NCBI GenBank assembly: GCA_009103225.1 | Contig: RHPI01002161.1 | Coordinates: 74,599-138,598, forward strand | Source: Chlorokybus atmophyticus | Lineage: Eukaryota; Streptophyta; Chlorokybophyceae; Chlorokybales; Chlorokybaceae | DNA length: 64,000 bases | Direction of reading: 5' to 3' | Shown: one piece after another, positions 12,124-24,683 of the stretch | Layout: the number at the start of each line of letters is the position of its first letter | Numbering within the stretch: the first letter of the stretch is position 1 | The notes under the pieces: generated by a model | The model's database searches: none | What the model was told of the DNA's origin: nothing | What the model saw: the letters and a program-made list of their open reading frames with translations, nothing else | Translations under genes and position numbers: made by a program

Positions 12124-14587
12124 ACATCAACAACATCAGTCGGGGTCGGTTGCGTTGGCGCGCAGCAACTCGTTGTCGATGCCGAAGGGCGAGGCGCACA
12201 TGCGCGAGTGGGTCCGACGCGAACTCGAACTCGCCGTTCGCATGCACGCGGTGCAGCGTGCCCTCGCCACCCACCTCAAACAGTATGTGCACGCATGGAG
12301 TGCTGCTGGGTTTTGCTTAACACACACACGTGCACGCACATGCACACACGAGCACACACAAGCACATATGTACACATGTACACCCGCACGCACATACGAA
12401 CACATGCACACATACATACACGAACATATGTAGATTCACGTGTAATGCAGGCGTACACAAGCGAGTCAGCAGCTGGAGGCATTGGCGAGTGTCCGTGAGA
12501 GCAGCGAGGGGCGGGAAGAGGACGAAAGCGAGACCGCAGCCCTGAAGGAGGCTGCTGCGTTGCACACGGTGTCCATCCGAGAGCTGCAGGCGGAGCTGTC
12601 ATCGGCGGAGAGCGTCCGGCAGTCCAGCTGGCAGTTTGTGAACAACCTCGCTGATGCACGAGCGCTGTTGCGCATCACATTCGACAGCGCTGTGGACGCT
12701 AGGTAAAAACAGGTCTGCGTGTGTGTTTGCGTATGCGAGTGCGTGTTGTGCTATATTGTTGACACGTAAATTACAGGTGCAAGTTACAAGCGAAAGAGCA
12801 GTTGTGTACAGAGTTGAGGGAGGAGGCCGTGCAGGCAGTGGCGGCGTTGGACGACGCGCGCGCAGACTCTCAGCGGCTGCTTGAACAACAACAACGACAA
12901 CAACAGCAGCAGCAGCAGCAGCAGCAATCCCACTCATCGCGCATGGCGTCTCCTCCCGGCACGCCCCCCACGCAGCCCCACTCCCCCACCCTGGTGCGCA
13001 TACGTCAGGGGCCTCAGCTCCCCCGTCCCAACAACAACAACAACGACAGCGTGCTTTCCTCGCTCGAAGCCGCGAGCATCAAGCTCAGGGCTTCGAGTGG
13101 GGATGCGGCCGAGGCCGTCGGCGTGGTGACGATGCCCTCGCCGGCACGCCAGCTGTCGATATCGGAGCTGGACATCGACGGGCTCATCAGCGCGCAGGAC
13201 GACCAGCTGGCAGCGCTTGAGTCGCCAGCTATCGACGTGCCGCCGGTACTTGTGCATGTGTGTGTGTGTGTGGGTGCATGCATGGGGGCGGGCGTCCGTG
13301 TGTTATTAGGGTGGCAGTTGAGTCGGCGAGTGAGGCTGTGGGTTGGGTTCGATGGGGAGTTTTGTTTTCCTGTTCTGTTGTGTTTTGAGTTATTGTGTTG
13401 TTTTTGTTCCTGCATATAGTCACCGGCGGTGCACGTGCCCATCCCGCCGCATGGCCAACGAGGCAAAAGGACGTTTGTGCAGGCCATCAAACGCATGTTT
13501 AAGTAAGGCTGGGGCGTGCTTGTTGGCCGACAACATAATCCCCCCCTTGGCAAGTTTTGCCAATGGGGGGGGTTCGCTAGGCTAGGATACATGCGTGCAT
13601 CAGGATTATACACGTCAAGTAAGGCACTCACCACTTTGTGTGCTCGTGTGCGTGCAGAGGTCCACCCCAAGCTGGGGTTCGGGCGCAGTGACAGCACAGC
13701 AGCTTCAAGCACATCTCCCGCCCAACCTAGCGCATGCGGCCGCGATGCTCGACCAACACCTCCCCCGCCTCGGCCTCTGCTTCATGCCCGCAGGCGCGTC
13801 TCCCGCCCCCTCACCAGCACAACAACAACAAAGAACCCCTCAACAGCAGCAGTGCCACACGCCCACTCGACGCCTTGTTGTTGTGTCGGAGGGGTTGGCC
13901 ACGGCCACGCCGGGCCGGCTGAGGTACGCGGCCTCGTCGGGGACATCTTCGGCGAGCTCGGAGGTGTGCGACACAACGTCGGGCGTGGATGAAGAAGAGG
14001 AGGAGGAGAACGAGGGTGAGAATGATACGGATTGGGAGTGGACACCCATGAAGGGCCAGCTGGCGCACGCGCGTGGTGGTAGCAGCAAACAGCAGCAACA
14101 TGGCAAGCGAGCCCGCGAGGGAGGCGCAACAACATCATCCTTGACCACTATTGAGTTGGGAGCTGCCACGAAGCCGCATGATGAGGACCTGTGCTGCCAG
14201 TGCAAGGGCCAGTGCGTGCGCGGGTGCGCGTGCAGGGTGGCGAGGACTCAATGTGGGAGCGGGTGCGCGTGCAACGTCAGCAGATGCAGAAACCGAGAAG
14301 ACACCGCGATAGCATTGCCCCTCAGTACATCGCTCACGGCAATGTCAATTGACTCGAGTACGTGTCCATTCTAATAGTTGGGATTGTTACACCTTATACT
14401 GAACCGATGTGTGCTTGTGGATGCAGACTCGGACTTGAGGGTTTCCACGAGCTCGCAAGCGTCCGACCGCTACCATACTGTTGCCTTTGGAGCTGCTGTG
14501 ACCAAGCTCGCAAAACGCCAGCTGGCATCGCCCCATTCCAAACCGGCACGACCACGATTGCACCAGGGTCCGCAACTTTGTTCGTGA
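8901..14587 (+). CDS. KIF4: Kinesin-4 chromokinesin (KIF4 type)
   Basis: Plus-end microtubule motor; animal and plant relatives act on chromosome arms and the central spindle. Fifteen exons: 8901-9050, 9430-9729, 9792-9917, 10002-10096, 10186-10513, 10603-10639, 10726-10817, 10923-11057, 11123-11203, 11279-12282, 12451-12702, 12777-13245, 13420-13502, 13660-14357 and 14427-14587. They give a closed frame of about 1336 aa, close to animal KIF4. The N-terminal motor has the P-loop GQTGSGKT (about 98-105), switch I NAHSSRSHAIF and switch II DLAGSE (about 274-279). A long coiled coil (exons 8-12) with polyQ tracts follows. Near residues 1228-1262 a Cys-rich CXC block (CCQCKGQC...CRNR) matches the chromokinesin tail used for chromatin binding. 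Intron 3 (9918-10001) uses a GC donor. The subfamily call rests on the CXC block with the motor; exons 13-15 are weaker than the rest. Confidence 0.93.
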
Positions 14588-15551
14588 ATGCCACGTGGTT
14601 GTGATTATAACAACTGTGCAATGCGTGCTAATGGTGTTGTGTTGCGAGGGTAGGTTTGGGCATCCCGAGGCGCAGCGTAAGTGTGAGGAGGAGAAGGGAA
14701 AAGAGGTCAGATCAGCAGAAGGCAAACGTGACTACAGCCAGCACAAAAGTGTCGTGAGCGCGACGGGTGTCTATGCAGTTGTTGTTTGAAGAGGCTGTAG
14801 CGTACAGTGAGACAGTAGAGTTGCCCCTCACGACAAGTAGATATTTATCCCCTTACAGATATCATCTGCAGTTGATGACGTGGTCTGTCTCAGCCGAGTT
14901 GTATATTCTTTGTTCATAGCCAAGACCCGTTGCGATGAGTATTAGCTGCAGCATAGCGGTTGCTCATTTGACTAGCATGCATGCCGAATACGTGGATGCG
15001 TGGCAAGCTGTTGTCAACCCAGCTTGCATTAGCGTGTTGCTGCACACACCTTTAGCTGTTGGACACAACCACTACAGTATGCGCTAATCAGACATGGTTG
15101 CAACTGAGTACACGCTACAGTGCAAAAAGCCAGCATGTAAGCAGCTCAGTCTGCTCATGACGACTGGCTTGCATGCGCAGCAACTACATATTTATTACTG
15201 ACTACACAGGTTTCACATACAGTAGTAGTGTACCACATCACAGGCGCGCTGTAACACTACAGAAGCCCGCAAGCCATTTGCACTTTGTACAGGCCCGGAA
15301 CTGAAGCGCATTACAATTGAAGATTGTAGGCAAACTGACATGTCATTTCCACAACAAAAACGATCAACGGTCAAGTTCCACGGACGTGATCCCGATTGAG
15401 CAACTAAACCTAAAAGTTTTACGCCAAAACTGAAGCAATGTACGGAGGCCTTCTGAGAAAACCCCCATCCAAATGATCAACATGATATAACTACAGTTAA
15501 CATTACCTTCGCCTGACAAGCACTACGGAGCCAGATACAACCACAGCCTCA
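14588..15551. other. Intergenic, no gene seen
   Basis: A convergent interval between the kinesin stop and the hydrolase stop. No exon-like frame was found. It likely contains the 3' UTRs of both genes. Confidence 0.55.
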
Positions 15552-17882
15552 TCACGCAGCAGCGACACCGCGCGCTTTCTTTTCCTCAATCTCTTCCAGA
15601 AACTCTCTAATGAGGCGTACAGTGTCGTGCGGCTTCTCCTCGTGCGGGAGGTGGCCACACGCAGGCAGCACGTGCAGCCGCGCGCCCGGGATCGCCTCAG
15701 ACACCGCCTCAGACACCCACGGCGGAATGATGCGGTCGCTTGAACCCGTGATTACCAGCGCTGAAGTAAAGGACACTCAGGCGTGTGTGCGTGCGCAAGC
15801 ACGCGCGTATGTGTGCGTGCGCTCGTATGCATGCGCGCGTATGCATGCGTGCGTGGGTGTGTGCGTGCGTTGCTAATAGAACAACAGCAGTACTTACTGG
15901 GGACTCGAATTTCGGAGAGGCGGTCAGCAACTTGTTCGGGGCGTGCATCGGCGTCTTGAGGCGGGCCGAGGGCTGCTAGGCAGTACTCGAGCAGGGCCTT
16001 GTCCCACGCTCGGCACTTCAGAGGCTGCATGCACATGGACAGATACCACTCAGTTAAGCAACAGTTTTGTTGCTGGACCTGAGGATGTGTGAGCACATTG
16101 CACACAAGCAAACACTTGCACAACCGAGCGCGCGTGCAGCTGTCATCAAATAGTCCAGCAAGCAACAGCCCGAAGGACGTGAAGGCACACGCACAGACTT
16201 GCGCACGCACACACATGCCCATCAAGTAAGCAATAAACTGGACTACAACCGGTCATCACCTTGGAGTATCCGTTGATAATTTCGTCAGTGACAAGCGCAG
16301 CGTCATGCCAGGCCAGCCGCACCGCTCGTATGCTGACCGATTGAATCAGAAACCTCACCTGGTTAACGCACGCACACAACATGAGCAGGAGTACACCACA
16401 ACAAGCAGCCAACGCACCAACAACCATCTCACCACCGAGACAGCGATGGTGGAGCGAAGCAGCGCCATGCGAAGCCACCACCACGCCTTGTTTAAGGGTG
16501 CAAGCAAAAAGCGCAAAAGCCTCGTAACGGCAGCGGCTGCGCGTGACAGCAGCCTTTGCACGAGTGAGGGGTTGTTGTTGCCTGTTGGTGCGTTGTTGGT
16601 GTGGGGTTGGGCAGGTGTGCTTTGTGTCTTCGCAAATGTAGCGGCAGCAGCAGCAGAGCCTTTGGTTTGCTCAACACCCGCGGCTTTCCTCCTCCTCTTT
16701 GTGTTGGGCATTATCGCCGGGCACAGCAACACCAGCGCCTTCACACGCTCGGGGTAGCGCAGACACGCTAGCACTGCTATCAACGCCCCTGCAGAGTGCC
16801 TATACACAGCGGTTGTCATTGCAACAGTGCCTTGTGCGAGACAAGACCACACATGCGAGCACATGCACGCATGCACACACAGCCACTCCCGCATGCACGT
16901 GCACAGCCGCGCGCGCACCTACATACATACACGCTGCAACAGTCAACGGTAACCTACACAGACACACTCACACGCACACAGCCACATAACCACCTTTCTC
17001 ACCCAACGAGGACGGCAGGATTGTGGTCGCCAAAGGTTTTGGCAAGATCCATTGTGGTTTTGACGGAGAACTCCGGTGTGTAAGGGTTTGCGCCTTTCTC
17101 CCAGCCACGGACCGGCCGCGCCAGCCGCGTTGACAGCCCAAACGCCGGCCGGTCAAACGCCACCGCACTCCCACCTAAGGTGATAGCATATGCACGTGGT
17201 ACTTATGTTGTTGAGCTTCAGGTGGTATATGTTTGTGAGGCATATGTACATGTGTGGTGATGTGCATCATGTGCAAATCACCACGTACTACGTGAAGGTC
17301 AAACGCACATGCGCATTCACACAGTACGTACCTGTTGCGTCTGCGAGGGGCTTAAGCACGCGCTCGTACGAGTACGCAGACGCTCCAAAGCCGTGCAGGA
17401 GCACCATCGGAGAATGCGAGGCCGAGGCCGAAGCGTCATTGGCGGCGCCATGCGCAGCCTGGTCATGGTGATGACAACAGTTCACAAACTGGTTGACTTC
17501 TTGCTGTTGTGTTTGCATGTCGTAAGTGTACCTTGTAATGGATGCGCACTTGGCCGACTTGCATGAACTGGCTGTCGGGGTCTGCTAGCTCGTCCACACC
17601 ATCATCCTATCATTTCAAACACTGTTGCAAAAGCAAGCAGCCACTCAAGTCTTTATACTTATGACATGTGCGTGCTGCTGGGACAGATCCTCTGCATTGC
17701 AATGCAGTCGGGTTCTGTGTAATGCTGTTTGTCATGCAGCTGATTACCAGCGCAATGTCCGCAGCCTGCCTGCTCCATCGCGCACCGGCCCAGTCGCTAA
17801 ACCACCCCTTTCCTCCACCTGCTCCTCCCGGCGATGGCACCACCAACGCCCCCGCCGCCGCCGCAGCGGCGGCGGACACCAT
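15552..17882 (-). CDS. Alpha/beta hydrolase-fold protein
   Basis: Probable serine hydrolase of the plant/algal ABHD-like group; the substrate is unknown. Eight exons on minus: 17882-17748, 17606-17532, 17458-17332, 17174-17003, 16799-16433, 16358-16260, 16024-15898 and 15760-15552. The frame closes at 436 aa. Landmarks in order are ADPDSQFMQVGQVRIHYK, the oxyanion-hole motif LLHGFGAS, AFDRPAFGLSTR, the nucleophile elbow GHSAG (created by splicing exon 4 to 5), the acid in TGSSDRIIP, and the catalytic histidine in ACGHLPHEE. Exon 5 carries a lid insertion of about 60 residues, rich in Ala, Asn, Thr and Lys, after LLCPAI. The N-terminus is Ala/Gly-rich; the ATG at 17882 was chosen because it follows a GC-rich leader, but the frame stays open upstream to about 18056. 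The first exon overlaps the first proposed exon of the divergent gene, so one of the two starts may be wrong. Confidence 0.88.
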
Positions 17883-20467
17883 TGCCGGCAGAGGCGGCGG
17901 CGGCGACGGTGGGTGCGCTTTCCGCCAGTGAACAGCGTCAGATCGCCACGTAAGTGAATCCCCCTTCTCCCTCACTCTATCCCCTCTGCTCCTGCTCAGC
18001 GCCCTCGGCGGCAGCAGCGCTAGCACCGGCGCCGCCGCCGCCCCCGGCACGCCCATGCGCCACGTGGCAGCACCTTTTCTGCCACCCTATCCGACGTGGC
18101 AGCTCTATCCATTTAGCCCTTTTACCCGGCCCACCGCATGCATCTGGTCACCCCTCTGCTACGCGGTAACTCGGTCAGTACCGCCCCGGCTTGCCGCATG
18201 TCAGTCATCGTATGCGATTGGGACGCTTTCTCTCCTTCCTGGCCCAAAAACAAACTGCACAATTGTGAACACATGGACTTGTTGTGCACAAGCTCAGGGG
18301 TGTGGATGGGCGTGGCGTCGGCGGCAGCGGCGGCGGCGGTGATTGAGGAGGGCGACAGCGAGGGGTTGGTTGTGACCAGCGCCTACGATCAGGGAGACGA
18401 GGAGCAGGTGCTTAGAAGCGTGGGGCCGCCGCTGGTCTGGCACCGCTTCAGGTGTGTGTGCGTTGGTGGGTTGGGTTGGGTTGCGTTTCCTTCTTGTGTA
18501 TTGGAATAAGCAATGCGGATTTTGAAGCTGGATGCAACCATGGCATTGCGCACTGTGACATACTAGGTATATGAAGTTAAAATTATCACTACTACTGTTG
18601 CTGTTCTGCCTTGCATGATCCCCGTTATGCAAGCAATGCAGGAAACGCAACAAGAGGAGTACAGTTGTGGAGGGTCGTTGGTTGCTGATGCTATCGTTAC
18701 CAACTACGTGCGCTGTGTGATATACTCTCATTGTGAATAGTCTAGTATGAATTGCCATCGCAAACGAATGCACTGTGCTGAGCAGCATTGCAGAGTAAAA
18801 CATCACCAAATAGGTGGTTGACTTCTAGCTTGTTGGCTGTAACTGTGGGGGCACCAGCGCTCGCACCGCCTCACAACTCAGATAATGACACAACAATTCC
18901 AAAACAACTTGCACGCAACTCAGCTACAACCAATTGCAGTAACAGAGAACACACGCGCGCATGTATAGCCGTGCACACATGTGCACCCACGCACCCACGC
19001 ACGCACGCCAAATCAAACAACACACACGAGTTTCTGTATGCGTGGTCCACATCGCAGGGCGCGGCTGGTGGCGGAGGGTGGTGGTGGCGGTGCGGTGGTG
19101 GAGGAGGAGGTGCGGCGGGCGATCGGTAGAGGTGGCATCACCGTCACGCGCAACGACAGCCTCCTTGCCGAGGCCGACGCCCTCCAAGCCGTACTCGACG
19201 TGCGTACTACATGCCACATTTAAGCTGTCATCTCATTTGGGCTTTGAGCTCACTATGCAGAAGCTGATGTGTGCTATTGCTGTGAGCGCGAACGTGTGGG
19301 TGCGTGTGCGAGCAGGGGCATGCACGTGTGTGTGTGCAAGCCTGTGTATGTGTCACCATAGCGTGATGAGTGCTCTAACTAACTTTGTTCAGGACGTAAG
19401 GGAGCGTTGGGATCGGCAGCTTGCGGCCAGGAAGCTTCTGCATACACCCGCACGCAGGGCCCTCGAAGACCACCTCGCAGTAAGTTGGAGTAATAATCTT
19501 CTCAGCTCACCCGTAAAACTGTTCAGAAGTTCACTCACAGCGAGTGCTGTTCATACTCCCTGCAGGGGTTGTTGTTGGCTAGGGACGAGGGCTTGGACGG
19601 CGCAGCTTTGTGTAAAGAAGAGCGCGTCGTAGCAGACTACGTGCTCGCCTCCACCACCACCACCACATCATCCGCCTCCCCCTCCCCTCGCTCGTTGTCG
19701 TCCCGGCCCTCCACGTCATCTACCTCCTCCTCCCGCCCGTCCACGTCCTCATCCTCCCGCTGCTACTCCACCGCGCGGTCATCGTCGCTGTCGTCATCAC
19801 GACCGTCGTCCTCCAGACCCTCCTCGGTACCAAACAATAATAGCCTCAACCAGAGCTTGCAGAAACTCAACCTCACAACGGCCGCGGGACTGGATGATAT
19901 CGATGCTGCCGTCGCAATCCTCGTCCCCGCACTCGCACGCGAAAAGGCAAGCACTGGATGCAGAAGTTGTGTGCTGTAAAGCAAAGCAGGTTGCATTGTT
20001 TACAAAAGCACGCACATGAGTGTGCACTCTCAAACGCGCGCGCATGCACGTGTGCACATGTGCACACACATGCATGCATACACGTACATGCAGAGGAACA
20101 TGTACGCACACGTGTGCGCGTGCACGCACGCACGCGCTCATGGACACGCACAACTTGCACGCGTGCACGTGCTCACCGACACACTGCACAGGATGCCCTT
20201 GAGTCCGATGTCGACCGTGTTCGTGCTGCGCTCGATTGTGCGTTTGAGTCGATGGAGTCCGTCGAGCGCCGCGCTCCCGCCACGTCCGATCTCGAGCGCC
20301 TGGCCGTGAGACTGAGCAGTAGTAAGGGGAATGGTAGTGGCGTTGATAGGAGCGGGTTGGGCAGTGGTAATGGCGGGGTGTGTGGCGTTGGTGTTAGTGT
20401 TGGGAGTGGGGGAAAGCGGGTGGAGAGGTTGAGAAGGACGGTGCAACAGTTCAGGGAACCAGGATAG
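17834..20467 (+). CDS. Unrecognised multi-exon protein
   Basis: No known domain was recognised. Well supported exons, by phase and splice sites, are one ending at 18451 (...VGPPLVWHRFR), then 19058-19199, 19393-19479, 19566-19946 and 20192-20467 (stop). They encode a charged, probably helical stretch (RARLVAEG, ITVTRNDSLLAEADALQAVLD, RERWDRQLAARKLLHTPARR), a long Ser/Thr/Pro/Arg-rich low-complexity region, then another helical part (ALESDVDRVRAALDCAFESME) and a Gly-rich tail. The 5' end is uncertain: a Pro/Ala-rich exon 17834-17949 joins in phase to one starting at 18000, but its link to the exon ending at 18451 is unclear. The intron 19947-20191 has a GC donor (AAG|GCAAGC). Coding is likely because four consecutive introns keep one frame; the role is unknown. 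Confidence 0.6.
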
Positions 20468-21244
20468 TCTTTGTATGGGGTTTTGGTATGGTGATTGCGT
20501 GAGTGTTGAGTGAGTCAGTGCACAACAGAAGCCCGAAACTGACGCGGTCGTGCCACCACCACCACCACGTTGACAACAATGTGCTGCTCTTTGGTAGTCT
20601 GTGCACTTGCAGCTGTTCCACTGGCTCGCAGCAGTCAATGTGCGATTGCTGCAACTCTAGTCAGTCACCGTGCTGCCTTGCATTGTCCTTGCACTGACCG
20701 CTATACCATTGTCGAATAGCACTCTTCCCCACCCAACAACTTCGCCAAACACAGTGTGTCTACCTGAACTTGCGTTCTATCATGCTGAAGTCATGAAAAT
20801 GCCACCAACGCAACACGCAGCCACATACAACAAGAATGCTAGCGTGATGTCGTATAGAGTACAGTGAACCAGCTGACGTGACTGTATGTGAGATGAGCAT
20901 GACCAAGTTCGCCGTGTGTGCCATCACCAGGCTCTAAACTTTGGGCGTTGAAGAAGACTTGTGTCTTGTCATGCGCTGCCTCCTCGCCCTATTCCACCGC
21001 CGCCGCCGGCACAGCGTGAGCAACTGCATGTGCTTCCACCCTGTGCTTTGTGCGTGTGTTGGCAAGGCGGCGGCGGCGGCGGCAGGTGCGATGACTCATC
21101 TCTGCTGAGTGACAGATGACCAAGTCGTGGTGAGGCACCTGCCTCCCTTAAGCTTGACCTGCATGTAGCCCTCACCACCGAGGCAGCAGCTGCCGCTCAC
21201 CAGCCGTAGCCGTCGGAGGCATTTGAGGCGGCGGCGGCAGCAGG
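20468..21244. other. Intergenic, no gene seen
   Basis: No exon-like frame. It must hold the end of the upstream transcript and the promoter of DBR1. A GGC-rich patch at about 21068-21082 and another just before 21245 are the only notable features. Confidence 0.5.
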
Positions 21245-23767
21245 ATGAAGGCAAGCCTGAAGCGTTGCCTTGCTTGCAGGGTTGCTCTTTTCGCTGCCGA
21301 TGCCCGACTTTGTCACTGCTTGTGTTTGGTATTTGGTTATGACACTGCATCCAAGCTGTATGAGCATGTGCAGTCAAGCTGGGTGCTACTGTCCATTCGC
21401 ATTGTTGCCACAGTACATGCACAGCATGTTTCATTGTCTGTTTAGCTGATCCGTTTGTTGAACGGTTTTCTATGCATTTGCCATTCGCAACACTGTTGTT
21501 GTTGTTGTTGCTGTTGTTTATCATGGCGTGCTGAGAGTTGCTTGTGTCCAGATAGCTGTTGAGGGCTGCTGTCACGGCGAGCTGGACAAGATCTACGAGA
21601 CGCTCGCCCACCTCCAAGCCAAGGAGAACATCAAAGTGGACCTCCTCATCTCGTGCGGAGACTTCCAGGCAAGCCCCTCGCGTGATGTGGATGTGTGCAA
21701 ACTGGAGCACACACGCACACGCACATAAGCACGTGTGTGCACACGCATGCATGCACACGCACGCACATGCAAACACGCGCCCGTGCGCAAAGGCACGAAG
21801 AAATGCACACGCGCGCGCATGCACACTTGTGCAAGTATACCCCCACACACCCAACAACAGCACGCGACAGGCAGTGCGCAACGTGGACGACTTGGAGTGC
21901 CTTGCTTGCCCTCCAAAGTACCGCGACCTGCGCACGTTCCACTCGTACTACTCTGGTGCCCGCGTCGCTCCCGTACCCACACTATTCATCGGCGGCAACC
22001 ATGAAGCCTCAAACCACCTCTGGGAACTGTGAGTGGGATTGTGTGCAAACTATACATCTATCGTGTGTGCTTGCGCACAGGTACAAGTATGTACTCGCAT
22101 AACAAAAGCTGTACGCAACATGCGCGCGCGCACGTGTGCATGTGTGTGCGAGCGTGCGTGCACGCGTGTGCATGCATGTTTGGTTGCGTCGCTACCAACA
22201 CGCTACGAATGACAGCTACCATGGCGGTTGGGCTGCTCCCAACATCTACTTCCTCGGCTTCTCCGGCGTGGTTCGTTTCGGCGGCGTGCGCATCGCGGGT
22301 CTCTCCGGCATCTACAACGCGAACCACTACCACTCCGGTTACTACGAGAGCGTGCCCTACGGTCCCTCCACCATGCGCTCCATCTACCACGTGCGCGAGT
22401 ACGCCGTGCGCAAGCTCATGAGCGTGAGAGAACCCATCGACGTGTTCCTATCACACGATTGGCCACGCGGGATCGCTTTCCACGGGGACACTTCTGATTT
22501 AGTGAGGAGGAAAGCTTTCCTGAAGAGTGAGATTGAAAGCAACACGCTAGGGAGTCCCGCTAGTGAAGAGATGTTGAAGAGACTCAAGCCGAGGTATTGG
22601 TTCAGCGCGCACTTACACACGAAGTTCCCCGCACTCGTCACGCATGGGTACAACCACCTGGAATCCACAACGAGGTTTCTTGCATTGGATAAGTGCCTAC
22701 CTCACAGAGACTTCTTACAGGTGAGGTTGTGGACTCGCAGACTCGACACATGCTGTGAACGTGTTGACGCTCACCATAACAACAGGTGATTGACGTCCCG
22801 AGTGCGAAAGGATCGTTGGAGTTTTCTTATGATGAAGAGTGGTTGTCCATAGTGAGGGCTTCGCACAACTACTTGTCTCTCGCACGCGCTCCCGTCACCC
22901 TCCCGTAAGCTTGAGGTTTGTAACTATGCTATCCAATCAATAGCATAGGATTAATTGGAATGCACAGTGCAGAGTTTCCGGGCTTCTACCAGCATAGGAA
23001 GTTTGTGAAAGAGGCGATGGTGAAGAGGGGCGGCGATAAGGTCCCGCTCAACTTTGCACCCACGGCGCCTGTACACGACCCAAGAAGCAACCGCAGGAGA
23101 GGCAACCCATCCGCACTGAGTAAGGCTCGAAGGAGTTGAGTCTGGACTGCGCGTGTGCGTGCGTGTGCAAGAAGCTGTATTTGAATGGCATGTTGTTGCT
23201 GCGCATGTCAGGAGAGGTGAGGAACCCGCAGACTGAGGAGTTTCTCAACATGCTGGATCTGCCGTACAACTTGGACCATGGAGCAAGGAGTAGTGGTGGT
23301 GCAGCAGGCGCACACACGCCATCGCCAGGTGGGTGTTGTGATGGCTTGACACAAGTGCATGCATGTGGTTGTGTTGATGCGAATGTGCGCGCGTGCATGC
23401 GCGCCTGCACATTCTAAGAGTGCGTGTGCGTGTGCGTGTGCGCGTATGCGCCTGTAGATTGTGTGCGTACGCGTGCATGCGCGCGTGCAAGTTTGTGTGG
23501 TCAGCTGTGTGCGTGTGCATGTGCGTGTGAATGTGAGCTGGTGTCTTAGTGAGTGTGGCCGCCAGGGCATCGGCACATGCACACCTGTGCGCAGGCGCTG
23601 ACTTCAGCCACGATGACGTTGCCAACCCGGAGGAGATTCCACTCGATGACGATGATCCCGATGCTGTGCCGGACGGCGAGGACGGCGACAATGACATTGG
23701 CAACGCCACTGCGGCGCTGGATTTGGCCAACCCTGAGGAGATTGCGCTAGATGATGATGAGGAATGA
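21245..23767 (+). CDS. DBR1: RNA lariat debranching enzyme DBR1
   Basis: Hydrolyses the 2'-5' bond of excised intron lariats in the nucleus. Eight exons: 21245-21250, 21552-21668, 21871-22028, 22216-22720, 22786-22904, 22968-23119, 23212-23328 and 23595-23767; the frame closes at 448 aa. Metallophosphoesterase motifs are in order: [12 protein letters not shown] (with the Cys typical of DBR1), [25 protein letters not shown] and FSAHLHTKF, followed by [15 protein letters not shown]. The acidic tail ends in [12 protein letters not shown], like the tail of animal DBR1. Exon 1 encodes only Met-Lys; it was chosen because the family begins one or two residues before IAVEGCCHG and because AAG|GCAAGC makes a good GC-AG donor. 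Intron 2 (21669-21870) is also GC-AG. The rest use GT-AG. The identity is very sure; the two-codon first exon is inferred. Confidence 0.96.
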
Positions 23768-24683
23768 GACATGGAAGTGAGATTAGTGCGAGAGGAGTTG
23801 AATTAACTTAACTCTCCATGTGCGTGTGCATGCTGGCAAATGCCGGCGATTGCACGGGTTGAGCCTTGGCATTGTGCTCGTGCGCATGTGCAGCTGCACA
23901 GCATTGCATCACAAAGAAGGGGTCGCAGCGCGTATGGGCAAAGACTGTGGCAAGACAAGTGACTCACATGGTACCACTCACGCACTTGCGCGTGTACTGG
24001 GCAGCACTGTTGCTGTGATCCACTCCGGGAAGGCTCAAAGCAAGTGGAGCGCGTAGTTTACGACAATGCATCATTGGTACTAATACAGTAACGCATAAGT
24101 CGGTTCGTCAGTTCAAGTGGCAAACACCCTTGCACTTCGCAATAGTAATACTATAGTAGTGTCCCATATCCCCGTTCAAAGTGCTCCATGTGCATCGTCA
24201 AAAAAGTGCAGCCTAGCCTACAAGTGAGGACTGCTTAATCAACATGAAGTGCAACACACGGGGTAGGGGTTAGGGCATTGGGAAGATTTAGCAAGCAGCC
24301 CGGTGGTATGAAGTACTGGCGTGTCATTGCATGGGTTGAGTGCTGGTGTGGTGCATGACATTGCATGCGAGTGACACCTTGCATGCGGGCTATGCGGCAT
24401 AAATTTGTCTCTTGCACACCTGCTGTGCCTCACAGCCTGTGGCAGTCGGTATGGACTTACTGAGGGTAGACTGCTGTAGAGGTACGAGTGAGGACCCGCG
24501 GCTTGCGCCGTCATCACTGCCAGCCAGACCCCTTATTTAGGGGCCCTTCTGGCCCATAAGTTATGGCTTGCCGTTTCGAAATATCTGGATTGGGCGCGTC
24601 AGCGCTCAAAGCAATTGCCTTAACTTTTGCCAACTCAGACGACGTGGCGCCATCGGGTGGCAGGTGGTACAGTCAGTGCCAGC
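23768..24683. other. Intergenic, no gene seen
   Basis: No exon-like frame on either strand. It lies between the DBR1 stop and the next start codon and probably holds a 3' UTR and a promoter. Confidence 0.5.
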
